Part shown: one piece after another, positions 11,379-23,057 of the stretch | How positions within the stretch are numbered: position 1 is the stretch's first letter | Layout: each line of letters begins with the position of its first letter | Assembly: GCF_907164915.1 (NCBI RefSeq) | Contig: NC_061862.1 | Coordinates: 135,771,520-135,835,519 of the forward strand | Reading direction: 5' to 3' | Length of the DNA stretch: 64,000 nt | Source: Impatiens glandulifera | Taxonomy: Eukaryota; Streptophyta; Magnoliopsida; Ericales; Balsaminaceae | Notes under the pieces: model-generated | Told to the model about the DNA's origin: nothing | Databases searched by the model: none | The model's input: the letters and a program-made list of their open reading frames with translations, nothing else | Position numbers and translations under genes: made by a program

Positions 11379-12317
11379 GCCCGAAGTTTCAAATAAATGG
11401 CGCTTTTGATTTGAGGGATATGTTTTCATTTTACAATATATTGTTTTAGACTAAATAATTTTATTTATTGCATTTAAAAATAAATAGAGACAAAATTATG
11501 GCAAACAAACATATAAAAGAAACACAAGTCTAATTGAAAATGTTATATTAATCAAAATATTAATATATTGATGTAAAATATGATTTGAGTCATAAATATA
11601 TAGTTCAAAAATATATTTAAGTTTGTTATATATATATATATTTAATTGTATATAATTAAAAAATTTGATTGAAATTTGGTACACTTGGTCGATCAAGCGA
11701 TCTTGTGAGGCTACAAATAGCTTCCTCTTGGAAAACTGAATGCAAGGATTACAATCCCAATCCCTCAATTAATTTCATACGAAATTCGTTATCAAAATTT
11801 TCAAGTTTTCTTAAAAGTTTCAAATCTATGTGTAAGACTGTAAAGCTCGGATATGGAATTCATACAGCTTTTAAAAGAGTTCAGGAGTGTTCTCCAACAC
11901 ATAGTATACTTCTAATCATACTTTAATTCGATTTACAAGTTCAAATTGAAAATTTTACATTTCAGTTCGACCAATTTTATATACTACTTGATTGTTTAAT
12001 TTCTTGATTGGATAACGATCTTAACATCATTTACAAGATTGGATAAATCTAAATCGAAATTACTTAAATTTTATTTTGAAAATGTTCAAAATCGGGTTTA
12101 TGTTCTTGATTTATAGCTCAAGAACAACAACCCAAAAAGATTTCTAACACGTTTCTAAGTATTTTAGGAGCATATCCAAACCAATTCTAAGTCATCCCGA
12201 TCATGTTTTATCAAAAACTAATTTTTTATAAAAAAAAAATTCAGTTCTTCAATTATTAAATCGAATAGCTAGTGTTCATATTTTGGTTTTATTCAATCAT
12301 ATGAAGTATAAGAAAGC

Positions 12318-12792
12318 TTGTTAGATTGCACGTCTAACTACGTCTGTTAGACTGCACGTCTAACTACGTTTCCCTTCAGATTAATCTGAAGGAGTTAGAC
12401 TGCACGTCTAACTCTCATCAGTTAGAAGACACGTCTAACTACACCTGTTAGAATGTATGTCTAACTATGTATTCGTTAGACTGCACGTCTAACTACGTCC
12501 GTTAGACTGCACGTCTAACTACGTCCGTTAGACTGCACATCTAACTACGTCCGTTAGACTGCACGTCTAACTACTTTTTCGTTAGACTGCACGTTTAACT
12601 ACGTGCGTCTAATAGCCAAAATGTCTAATGAACCTCATTTAGACTAAGTCTAACTTATCACGTTTTGATGCACCTGCTCAAAAATAATTAGAAGGTTCAG
12701 TTTCCTTCTTATTTAAGTTTTACACAAGTTCATCATCAAAATACCGTTAGACAAAATGATTTGACCCTTAGTCAAAATAATTTGACCCAACA
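12318..12792 (-). repeat. Truncated 3' LTR of element 1
   Basis: The sequence from 12792 inwards (TGTTGGGTCAAATTATTTTG on the minus strand) matches the start of the 5' LTR at 20497, including part of the GTTAGAC hairpin array. It breaks off at 12318 after ~475 bp, compared with 2268 bp for the 5' LTR. The polypurine tract follows immediately at 12793-12806. Confidence 0.8.
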
Positions 12793-13009
12793 ATTTCCCC
12801 CTTTTGATGATGATGTTAAAACTTTGAGTAAAAGATTAGATAAACATCCAATAAATTAAAGAACGAATAATACTTGTTCGCAAACTACAGAAATGAGTTC
12901 CAAAAACCAATATTCCAAAAACCAAGTTTAAAAACTAAGTTCACAAACCAATAAAAGATAGTTTTAGAAGAAGAGAGATTATTGGTCTTCCCTTTCACGA
13001 TTGGGTAGT

Positions 13010-15530
13010 TGAATCCTTCACCGCTTAAAATGTTTCGAAATGGAGGGAGAGAACGACCACCACGACCATCTCTCCCACTGCTTCCACCACCACGATCACC
13101 GTTGTGACCTCCACCTCTTTTGGTTGGCCTGCAACTACCTTCACCTTCATCAGTTGGTTTTTTCTTCGATATGGTACCGGTTGAAGCACTAACTCTACTG
13201 CTACCATCGCCTCTAGAACTTCCTTCCGCCTTTTTAACATTATCATCTTCACGGGAAATGAGGTTCTTCTCTTTATTAGCAGCAGCTTTAGAATCTTCAA
13301 CAACCTAAATTTGTCTTGCAAGGGAATTAACTTGTGCCATTTGCTCTGCATTAGCTCTATTCATATTACCTTTAACATCAATCATTTGACTTTGAATCAG
13401 ACTAATTACAGTCATAACTTCTTGATGAAGTTCCATGGCGACTTCCCTATCGCAATCATACATATCTGACTGTCGTTTGAACCAATTCTTTTCGAATTTG
13501 GTGTAGTTTTTATTGAGGACGTTGATCTCATATGTATTCCTCTGCATAGTCTTCTCAATTTCTTTATGAGTCGCAACAAGAGAGGCAAATTCCTTCTTGT
13601 TTGAAATCTGATTCTTTACGATTTTTATCATTTTGGATTTCAATTACACAACAGTCTTCTGAAGGGTGCTCATCATATCTGCCATAGACTTTAATAGCTT
13701 TGCACCTTCAACAGATGTCCCTTCATTTGCTGATACTTCCTGAGAGTCTGCGGGAGCGGTCCGAATAGGACTGACATGAGTGTGAACCTGCAAGGACTAC
13801 TCTAGTTCATCCTTATTAGAGGCACTTTTAGACTTTTCTTCATTACCCAGAATGTCTTCACACACCTTGTGAATCTGATCCGATGGACCGTCGGAGTGAA
13901 GAGGATGATTAACAACATTCTCTTAAATATTCGCAGCTGTAATTATCGGAATTGGATGAGGAACATCTTCAAAACTTTCGGAAGATGTATCATTGTTGCC
14001 TTGTTCCCTCTTAGCGGAAGAACTCTTATCAGATTCCTTTTCTTTTGAGGGTTCCCCCTCAGAGTGTGCTTCATTGGGCTGACTGACTTCAGCCTCCTTC
14101 TCTGGAGATGCCTCTGATTTGAGAATAAGGGACTTCAACACTTCTTCTTCTTGGGTTACAATTGGTTGAATTGGTTCGATATTTATCTCTTCTTCTTCAA
14201 TGATTGGATCAGTTTGAACTGGTTCCTTAGTCTGTTCAACTCTGGGTTGAGCCATAATGCATTTTTCCTCAAAGGACAAGCTTCCCAGTTCAAGGAGATG
14301 AGCAACAACTTGCTCATCTTCTGTAAGAATTAAATCAACATCAACAAAAAGTTGCATTGGATCATCTTCATCTAAAGAATTTCTGAATGGACTAACCCCT
14401 GAGCAGTCTGCTTCATGAACATACCTAAGAACGATAAAGATATAATCCTGCATAATTTCATCAAGTCTTTTCAGAGCCTTCTCCTCTGCATCAGCATTTC
14501 TTTCCATTGGATTGAAATTGGCTTTTCTCGCCTAGAGCACTAGAAAGAGAGCCCAACCTCTCAGATTGGCTTCAACCAGCACTTTTCTATTAAGAGCTTC
14601 ATAGACTTCTGAAGTTTTAGCCTATTTCAGGACTCGTTTTTCAATGTTGACCAATTTCAACCATTTCTCGCTTATTCCTTTTCTTTTGATGACCTGATCA
14701 TACCTATAGGATATTCTGTTCATAACCCAGGTGTCAAAGATATTGATCTTTCCAGTAGGTTTTATGTTGGCCTGATCCATCATTATGTTTACAATGCACG
14801 CTGCCTTAGATACCTCTTCATTAGAATTGGTTGTTATTGCCTTGTCTCTTCCAATAACCTCAACAGGTTTTGGAGTAGGCCTCGATTCTCCAATGGTAAT
14901 GCCAGAAGATTTTCTAGTGGATCTCATTATCTCGTGAGCAGTAAGAGGTTTTATAAAGAGCCTAGGCGAGGATTCAGACTGGACTATCTTTCCAGTCACT
15001 ACGAACTCTTCTTGAGCTTGTTTGGGAACAAGAGACTCTTCAATTTGCAAAGAAAGAGCTTTTTCAGATACATTATCAACAGAAAGGTTAAGAACAACAC
15101 ATTGCTCTAGTTCGACAATAACTGTAGCTTCAGCAGCTACTGGAACGGATTGACGGACAAAAGATGGAATCCTGTCAAAATTTTCAATATTTGGACCAAC
15201 TGGCTCAATAGTTGGCCCAACAGCAAGTTCCACTACGGGAACAGAAACAGACACATCTTGTTCCAACAAAGGAACAATAAACTTAGGCACTTCGGCCTGA
15301 GATTGAGTGGGGGTTACCTTGGACGAAGCCTTCAAATATGTAGACGCCTTGTGCGCCTTAAACTTTTCTCCTCTTGAAACAGAGGACTTTGCAGGTTTTC
15401 TCAATTGGCTTGCGGGAGGAGACATGGGAGACATCGAGATAGCAGCAAGTTCAGAGGAACCTTGATTTATTCTAGAATCAACTATTCCATAATCTTGAGA
15501 GATTTGAGAGAGAAAAACTTTTTGATCTCA
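13010..15530 (-). pseudogene. Additional (env-position) ORF of element 1, with several stops
   Basis: The stretches 15434-14622, 14507-13923, 13643-13305 and on to about 13010 are all in one reading frame, about 800 codons, interrupted by seven or fewer stop codons, most of them TAG. The reading is also open upstream of the ATG at 15434. The N-terminal part is Ser/Pro/Val-rich. The middle (EIMRSTRKSSGI to EKWLKLVNIEKRVLK) is similar to 62420-62680 of element 2. Then come an acidic Glu-rich region, a coiled-coil-like segment (13643-13305) and an Arg-Gly-Gly-rich tail (about 13130-13040). The position after pol is where SIRE-type elements carry an envelope-like or other additional ORF; no transmembrane segment is evident here. 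The N-terminal domain present in element 2 (61000-61500) is missing. Confidence 0.65.
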
Positions 15531-16204
15531 TGCAACATTATATAGCTTTCCAAGAGTCGCATGGCTTAACCGACACTTTTCCTAGGGGGCAAGACCCTTT
15601 AATTAATGTTAGACGTCCTTTCCCATAGAGTCATCATTAATTTGGGGGTACATAAGTCATTCTCTCTTAACTTGAAAGACACGTGTCTTCATGTTATTTA
15701 GAGATGGATATTTTATGTTTGAGCGGGAAAATTAGATGATACGGCACGTGGGACAGCTGTCCTTAATCAGTCCAATACACACGTAGTTAGATGTTTTTCT
15801 TACTTCTACTATCTATGAGATTTAAACGTCTATTAGACGCATGGGTCTATCAGATGCATGCGTTTAATCACGTATCTTCTAGTTGTTTACGTCGATGTCT
15901 AATTATGCATGAACAACACGTATTAGACGTGTTTGGTTAGATGTGAGCCTCCAATTGCTCTTGTCTTATAAACGTCTAACGTACATTAGACGTCAGCGTC
16001 TAACCGCGCAAGTAATTAACTAAGACACATTGACTTAGATGCATAGATTGTAAGTAAAAATACGTCTAAGTACATGTTTCTTTTCTTTGACGACCTCGTC
16101 TAATAGACCGATTAAAGCATTTTGTCTGCGTGCATCTTTATTTTCATAATAAATTTTCCCTCTCAATTTATGCATTTACAAAATGAATAAATAAATGTTT
16201 TGAG
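15531..16204. other. Spacer between pol remnant and additional ORF
   Basis: Non-coding on both strands. Positions 15790-16110 contain repeated TTAGACG/CGTCTAA words like those of the LTR array, and CACGTG-type sites occur at 15670-15750. On the minus strand a CTATATAATG sequence near 15538-15548 could be a TATA box for a separate transcript of the additional ORF. Confidence 0.45.
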
Positions 16205-16415
16205 GTCCTTAAGACCAAAAATATTTTTAAAACATTAAACACTTAGTCCTTAGGAATGGCAAGAGCCATTGTTGATCTTCTAAAGTGTATACTTAGAAGA
16301 GTATGCTCCATGCTTCCTTCCTGCAGCTTCCCTGTATCATCTACACTAGAAAATATTTACAAACTTTGGTACCCACATTCAATTGGGTTCTCGATCAATC
16401 AGTCCCTTAGGAAAT
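16205..16415 (-). pseudogene. Pol remnant of element 1 (internal deletion scar)
   Basis: On the minus strand the bases just after gag (about 16415-16340) align with the pol start of element 2 around 55510-55590, sharing a CAATTGAATGTGGGTACC-type stretch. The bases near 16240-16210 resemble the end of RNase H (KNIFGL versus KNILGL at about 58720). Everything between, about 3 kb of protease, integrase, reverse transcriptase and RNase H, is absent. Confidence 0.6.
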
Positions 16416-18185
16416 TCATATTTGAGTTATTTTGATAGATTTCCCATTTTGTGTTGTGATTAGTGCGTATGATTTTGACTTAGCAAACACCTTCCTGCTA
16501 GCCATTGATCCCTTGGATTTTGAAGCTGATTTTCTTTTAAAACTCCTTGACTTTAAGTTAGGTTTTAGGCTGCCAGACTTGCTGGCTGCATCTAACTTAA
16601 CTTTCATCCAGCTAACAGTTGGCGGAACATAAGTTATTTCATTTTTCAATGTTAACTCCTCATGGATTGGATCAGATTCAATGTTAGTTAGACTCACTTT
16701 GACAAAACTTATAGGCTTAATCTTGTCAGTTGTTGAGTTTAGCTTTTTGCAGGACTGGTTTGGGTCATTGCTATCAAACTCTAAACCGAATTTAGATCCA
16801 GTAGGCTTCAACAAACTAATCTGATATTTGACAACTTCTCTAGAATTTGTCCAAGCACTAAGAACATAGTTTAACCTTTTGCTTTCAAAAGAAAGAGTTT
16901 GAATCTATTCCATGAGCATTTCATTCTCAGATGAGATCTCGGTCTTGTTATTTTCAATATTTTTTAATTCTAGAGTTTGAGACAAAGAAGGTTGAGGTAC
17001 TTTAGATGAAGACTTTATTTCATTTAGGGATTCTGCTAGCTTTCTGTACTCTATGACCATGTCATCTAGTGCAGCTACTAGTTGTTCCCTTGAAATTTTT
17101 TCAGAAGAGAAGTCAAATACCTTAGTTTCCTGAGTTTCTTCTTCTTCTTCTTCTCTTGCCATGAAGCAAGCAACCTCATCTTCATCACTGTCGCTGGATG
17201 AAGAGTAAGAATCATTATAGTTTTGTCTATTCTTCCCATCCCCTACCACAAGAGCCTTCAACTCCTTTTCTTCGTCCTTCTTCTTCTCCTCACGCTTCGG
17301 CTTCCGACATTCCGAGTAGTAATGACCTAGAATGCCACAGTTAAAACACTTAACATTAGCTTTGGATTTCTTGTTATCATTTGAATTTGAAGAGCTTGAG
17401 TTAGAGTTTCTCTTCTTCATGAAGTCGCCAAACTTTTTCATGAAGAGAGACATAACATCACTACTGAACTTCTGGGAAGCTGTCTTCACATCAGGAGCAG
17501 TCGGTGATTCTTCAGCAGTCACCAAAGCTTTGGAAATGATAATGGATGAGGGTTGATCTTCTTCAATCCTTGAGTTCAACTCGAACTCATAGACCTTGAG
17601 ATTAGCAAACAAATCGAAGAGCAAAATCTTGTTGAGGTCTTTGGATTCTCTCATAGCCATCGTCTTTATGTCCCATTCTCTTGGCAAAGCACGTATGACC
17701 TTAATAGTAATCTCCCTATTGCTATAGGTCTTACCAAGAATAGACAGAGTGAAGATGATTTTGCTGAACCTTGTGTCAAACTCAGTCATTGTTTCTCCAT
17801 GACACATTTTGAAATTGTCGAACAGTTGAGTGACAACCATGATCTTGTTCTCCTTTGTTTGCTCATTGCCCTCACACAGTTGGGTAAGTCTGTCCCAGAT
17901 CTCCTTGGCAGTATCACACTCGATGATGTAGTTAAACATGCTGTCATCAAGAGATATGCACAAAACGTTTAATGCCATGTTGTTGAGGTTGTTTCTCCTC
18001 TTGTCTTTACTGGTCCATTCGGATTTCTCCTTTTCGATCTTGATGGGACCATCTGTGATAACACTCCAAATGTCGTCATGAAGGGAAGAAATGTGAGCAC
18101 GAACTCTCTTCTTCCACACGATATAGTTTTCTCTTGAGAATGTGGGGATTGCGGTAGCACTAGCATCTTTGGTTATGGTCGACAT
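16416..18185 (-). pseudogene. Copia gag polyprotein of element 1 (one in-frame TAG)
   Basis: The capsid and nucleocapsid precursor starts at the ATG at 18185. It has the FSRENYIVWKKRVRAHI opening of plant Copia gag proteins, a UBN2-type capsid core (about residues 60-190) and a CCHC zinc knuckle CFNCGILGHYYSEC (about 17307-17348), followed by an acidic stretch. The first 426 codons are open. A single TAG at 16905-16907 separates them from 160 further in-frame codons with a Lys/Ser-rich end. With no pol in the element, this gag could at most form particles using enzymes from other elements. Confidence 0.8.
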
Positions 18186-18215
18186 TCTTAGTGAAAACTT
18201 GAGAATATAAACAGG

Positions 18216-18227
18216 GCTCTAATACCA
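18216..18227 (-). other. Primer-binding site of element 1
   Basis: The minus strand reads TGGTATTAGAGC, one mismatch from the plant initiator-Met tRNA complement TGGTATCAGAGC, two bases inside the 5' LTR. This fixes the element's orientation. Confidence 0.85.
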
Positions 18228-18229
18228 AT

Positions 18230-20497
18230 TGAAAGGATCGGTGACACCAATAGAGATATGGGTCTAACTATTGATGACAACTTCTGGAAAACGGTTTGAT
18301 AGAAATCCTATTAAGGATTTATATTACTTTCTATTCTTCACAAACCTTTGCAAACTATTGAAGCGATTCAAGTGCGGAAACATTTCCTTGGGTTTGAAGC
18401 TAAGAACGAATGAAAGAATGAAGTACATAATGTAAACGATACAGAGAGTTGTTTATGGATGTTCGGAGCAAAACTCTCCTACGTCACCCCTTCTTCCAAC
18501 CACCGGAAGGATTCACTAAACTTTTCTTAGAATCAAATACAGTTGCAAAGCTAGCTCACTATTGAACAGAACAGACTCTGTTCAACTTACAGTATGTTTG
18601 AAGAATATCACTCAGCTAGACAATACTTTGATTCTATCTCTCTCTTGATGTACAAACACAGTAAGCAAGTGAGTAAGATTGATTGTGAGTTCAGCAAACG
18701 AGTCTTGTGTGTAGCACGCGCTTCGTCCGTTGTCCCTAAGAATTCTTAAATAAAGAACAGGTACCAACGGTCGAATCTTCTACAATGACACATGACAGAC
18801 ACCCATTGGATAGCCTCCATAGTACACAGGTACAATAGAAACTAAGCACAAAGATCGTGGCTGTACCAATCTCGTAGTGCGCCAAATATTCTTCTAGGAT
18901 TCTCTTGAGAGAAACAAGTAGTGCGAAAAATATTTCCTTACGTGGAATTAATTCATTGGATGTAACTAGCTGTCGTACTGATCTGCATGGATTAATGGAG
19001 TAGAAGTAGCATACAGCTAGTTGATCGTGGGTAGACAGATGTTAGCTTCAAGCAACTACAAAAGCGTGGCATTAGACGGTCTCTATTAGACTGCCAAGTC
19101 TAATAAAGTTAGACGCCCCCGTCTAATATCAGAATCCATTAGACCACCAAGTTTAATAGAGTTAGACGACACGTCTAACTACGTTTCCCTTCAGACTAAT
19201 ATGAAGAAGTTAGACTGCACGTCTAACTCTCATCAGTTACACGACACGTTTAACTGCGCCTGTTAGACTATACGTCTAACTACGTATCCGTTAGACTGCA
19301 CGTCTAACTACGTCTGTTAGACTGCACGTCTAACTACGTATCCGTTAGACTACACGTCTAATTACGTCGGTTAGACTGCATGTCTAACTACGTCTGTTAG
19401 ACTGCACGTCTAACTACGTCTATTAGACTACACGTCTAACTACGTCTGTTAGACTGCACATCTAACTACATATCCATTATAGTGCACTTATAACTACGTC
19501 TGTTACACTGCACGTCTAACTACGTCTATTAGACTGCACGTCTAACTACGTCTATTAGACTACACGTCTAACTACGTCTGTTAGACTATACGTCTAACTA
19601 CGTATCCGTTAGACTATATGTCTAACTACGCCTGTTAGACTGCACGTTTAACTACACCTATTAGACTACACGTCTAACTACGTATCTGTTAGACTGCATG
19701 TCTAAGTACGTATGTTAGACTACACGACTAACTACATCTGTTAAATAGTACGTCTAACTACGTATCCGTTAGACTACACGTCTAACTACATCTGTTAGAT
19801 TGCACGTCTAACTACGTCTGTTAGACTGCACGTCTAACTACGTTTAGACTGCACGTCTAACTACGCCTGTTAGACTGCACGTCTAACTACGCCTGTTAGA
19901 CTGCACGTCTAACTACGCCTGTTAGACTGCACGTCTAACTACGCCTGTTAGACTGCACGTCTAACTACGCCTGTTAGACTGCACGTCTAAATACGTTCGT
20001 TAGACAGCACGTCTAAATACGTCTGTTAGACTGCACGTCTAACTACGTCCGTTAGACTGCACATCTAACTACATCTGTTAGACTGCATGTTTAACTATGT
20101 TTCCCTTCAGACTAACCTGAAGGAGTTAGACTGCACGTCTAACTTTCATCAGTTAGACGACACGTCTAACTACGCTTGTTAGACTATACGTCTAACTACG
20201 TATCCGTTAGACTACACGTCTAACTACGTCCGTTAGACTGCACATCTAACTAAGTTTGTTAGACTACACGTCTAACTACGTTTCCGTTAGACTACACGTC
20301 TAACTGCGTGCGTCTAATAGCCAAAATGTGTAATGAACCTCATTTAGACTAAGTCTAAATTAGCACTTTTCGATGCACCTGCACAAAAACAATTAGACGG
20401 CTTAGTTTCCTTCTTATTTAAGTTTTACACAAGTTCATCATCAAAATACCGTTAGAAAAAATGATTTGACCCTTAGTCAAAATAATTTGACCCAACA
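18230..20497 (-). repeat. 5' LTR of element 1
   Basis: This 2268-bp LTR reads TGTTGGGTC...CCTTTCA on the minus strand. About 1.2 kb of it is the GTTAGAC/GTCTAAC hairpin array. The window-left 850 bp are homologous to the solo LTR at 24203-25060. Two short minus-strand ORFs over it are not conserved. Confidence 0.85.
19080..20320. repeat. 26-bp hairpin tandem array in the LTR of element 1
   Basis: The consensus monomer is GTTAGACTGCACGTCTAAC followed by TACGTCT or TACGCCT. Each monomer is itself a 7-bp-stem hairpin with a 5-nt loop. Part of the array (about 19860-19985) is a near-perfect recent run with the TACGCCT spacer; the rest varies. An interspersed CTTCAGACTAATCTGAAG-type inverted repeat occurs at 19190 and 20105. 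A shorter stretch of the same array is in the truncated 3' LTR (12318-12620). Confidence 0.9.
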
Positions 20498-21259
20498 ATT
20501 TTACAATTTTAAATGTAAGAAAAACTTGTGCATGTCGTGGACTTGAAAATTAGTTAGTTAAATAAGACATAATAAAATTAAATTTTCAAAAGCCAAAATT
20601 TTATAAAGTAGACACCGATTTTAATGGATAAGGAAAATATAGTGCAAAAACCTTTTCCCGAGTATTACAAACACCGAATTCAAAAGAATCTCTAGTCAAA
20701 TATAATTTGTATACGTATACACAACATTTTATTGATTTTAAATAAAAAAAACTAATTAACGACTCCTTCATCGAATAAATAATTTTTTAAATGAATTATG
20801 TTTAATTAATTTAAAATACATATTTCTATTAATCTAGCGATAATTTGATTATCCTGAATTAAAAAAATCATTTAAATTTGATCAAAATTAATTATTATTG
20901 TAATTTATTTTTAAAAAATTGTCGGGACATATTTTTATAAATCTTTTAAAATAACATTTTATAAAAACATTCTCGACAAGCACAACGATGTTGAAATTTC
21001 TGAAAGCTAAAACTTTTTCAGATAAGAGATTACCGTTTTACAAAATTATATATATATATATATATAATGAATATTGGATAGCTATATATAAAATTGTTTT
21101 TATTTTATTTAGCAAGTCATTGTCATCATGTCTCAATCTGAATTGAATATACATGAGTTAATTCAACATTTTATCAACTCGTTATTTTCTTATTAATTTA
21201 ATAATAATAATAAATAATATTCTTTATTTTTTTATGACATTTTAATACAAAGATTAAGA
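20498..21259. other. 5' part of host unit 2, left of the MULE
   Basis: Colinear with 4947-5740 of unit 1, including the (AT)n run at 21048-21066. No gene is seen. It ends at the 9-bp target duplication GATTAAGAG (21252-21260). Confidence 0.7.
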
Positions 21260-21385
21260 GGGAAATTTGAGTGCGTTGATGGTCACCACATAATTTTAAT
21301 TGCGTTGATGACCACTTTATATTTTTTTTGACGAAAATACCCACATCGCGTAACGCGATGAGCCTTCTCGTAACGTGATGGGAAT
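21260..21385 (+). repeat. Left terminal inverted repeat of the MULE
   Basis: Matches the reverse complement of 30790-30922 over ~110 bp apart from the ~20-bp gap. It contains the palindrome CATCGCGTAACGCGATG. The stretch from 21386 to 21700 has no supported gene. Confidence 0.85.
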
Positions 21386-21699
21386 AAGTTCTTTATATAA
21401 ATATTCAAATATTTTTCATTTCGTTATTTTTCTTTCTCTCTCTACTCCGCGTTCGCTCTCTTTCTCTCGTGACGGCGACGACGCCGGAACCTTAAACAAA
21501 CACATCATATAGATCGACGACCAAACCCCTTCTAATATCATGTGTTCATCTTATTGTTCATCATACATATCGATTTATGTTCTTATTTCCATAATGTTCA
21601 TCTTCAAACCTTAAACCATGAGGTTGTTCTTATTGTTCATATTTTGTTCATCTTGTTCATATTGGTTGTTCATCTTGTCGATAATGATATTTGCATATT

Positions 21700-21870
21700 G
21701 ATGTTCAGGGAAGATTCATGTTCTCGATGGGATGTCCCTTCGCGATGGGACAAGATTTGATGATGCTATGAATCAGTTCCGTTTCAGGGAAGATTCATGT
21801 TCGCGATGGGACTTCACGTTTTGCGACAGGACTTCATGTTTCGCGATGGGCCAAGATTTCTTATTTTTTA
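21700..21870. repeat. TCGCGATGGGA subterminal repeats (left)
   Basis: Repeated words of the form CGCGATGGGACTTCACGTTT lie just inside the left end. Related clusters are at 22350-22450, 22690-23020, 27100-27310 and 30255-30510. Each word holds a TCGCGA palindrome or a one-base variant. Confidence 0.75.
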
Positions 21871-21904
21871 TAGTTAATCATGACTTCATTTGGGAAGGTA
21901 TCAA

Positions 21905-22292
21905 CATCACTCATGGGTTTGAAGAGAATTTGTCTTAGTAAAATAAACCTTAATAATCATACATGGAAGGATCTTGAAAAACATTTATATTCTTTAGAAA
22001 AGACCTTTAAAGAAGCTATCATTGAGTTTCAGGTAAAAGAAGATGGTTTAAAATCGATTCGTAAGTCCATTGATGAAAGTAAAGAAGATGTTGAGTGATT
22101 AAACAGAAGATTAACAACTCAACTTCTTTACTTTCTTCAATGGACTTACAAATCAATTTCAAACTATCTTCTTTTACATGAAGCTCAATGATCGCTTCTT
22201 TAAAGGATTTTTCTAAAAAATATAAATGTTTCCATTTAAGATTAATAATATTTATTTTGCTAACACAGATTCTCTTCAAACCCACGACTTTG
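21905..22292. repeat. Long imperfect inverted repeat (hairpin) in the MULE
   Basis: The left arm (about 21905-22100) and right arm (about 22105-22292) translate on opposite strands to nearly the same peptide (GLKRICLSKIN... and GLKRICVSKIN...). They therefore form a ~190-bp-arm palindrome with almost no loop. The shared peptide looks like coiled-coil sequence of unknown origin. The structure probably arose from an inverted duplication. Confidence 0.8.
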
Positions 22293-23057
22293 TTGTTACT
22301 TTATCAAACGAGAGAGATTACCTATAAATCATTTAAAAAAATTATTTCGCGATGAGAAGTCCCTTCGCGATGTGACTTCACATTTTGAGATGGAACTTCA
22401 AGTTTCACGATGTGACTTCACGTTTCGCGATGGGCAAGATCATCTCGCGAAGGAAGTCGAAGATGCGCACGTTTTCTACACGCGTTATACTCTATTTATA
22501 ATTTTGTTTTGCGCGATGAACATTTCATTTCTTCACTCCGTCGCGAAGACCTCGTCTCTCTATAGCCTTTAATTAACTTCACTACTCCCTGCCTCAACGA
22601 TTCTTCCAATTCGTCTTCTCGTTCCTTCACTGTCGTCATTAATCAGGTTAGTTTAGTTTTTTGTTTAAACCGTTTAGGGTTTATGTTAAGATTTTATGTT
22701 TATGTTTTCGCGACGGACCTTCTCTTCTTGCTATGAGTTTAGGGTTTATGTTTATGGTTTTGCGATGGGAATTCCCTTCTCGCTATGGGTTTAGGATTTA
22801 TGTTTATGGTTTCGCGATGGGCATTCCCTTCTCGCTATGGGTTTATGGTTTATGTTTATGGTTTCGTGATGGACCTTCTCTTGTCGCTATGGGTTTAAAG
22901 CTTATGTTTATGGTTTCGCGATTGGCCTTCCCTTCTTGCTATGGGTTTAGAGTTTATGTTTATGGTTTTGCGATGGACCTTCCCTTCTCGCTATGGGTTT
23001 AGGGTTTCGCGATGGTATTTGTATTTGTTCTTACATTTTTGTTTTTGTTCCATTTGT

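Larger units (their letters stand above)
7979..12317. repeat. Tail of tandem host unit 1 (segment B)
   Basis: This is colinear with segment A from position 1 to about 4160, with small indels and with 10675-11660 replaced by unrelated sequence. It contains tandem array copy B and an exon-like fragment. The homology stops abruptly at 12317, where the truncated 3' LTR of the minus-strand Copia element begins. Positions 8097-8929 and 11671-12317 hold no supported gene. Confidence 0.8.
12318..20497 (-). mobile_element. SIRE-like Ty1/Copia element lacking pol (element 1)
   Basis: Read on the minus strand the order is: 5' LTR (20497-18230), tRNA-iMet-type primer-binding site, gag (18185-16416), a ~150-bp pol remnant, a long additional ORF (about 15530-13010), a polypurine tract (AAAAGGGGGAAATT) and a truncated 3' LTR (12792-12318). 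The gag and additional-ORF layout matches the SIRE/Maximus lineage and the second element at 52200-64000. Unit homology resumes at 20498 about 780 bp further along than where it stops at 12317, so the outer part of the 3' LTR and neighbouring host DNA were deleted together. Confidence 0.8.

Noticed and set aside
13120..14333. Plus-strand ORFs within 13-15 kb
   Set aside because: Shadows of the minus-strand additional ORF of element 1, which has homologues in element 2.
19080..20320. CRISPR array
   Set aside because: Repeats are in a plant LTR, monomers are contiguous and hairpin-shaped, and there are no unique spacers.
22661..23002. 113-codon plus-strand ORF rich in Phe, Met and Trp
   Set aside because: It translates the TCGCGATGGG repeat cluster inside the MULE.
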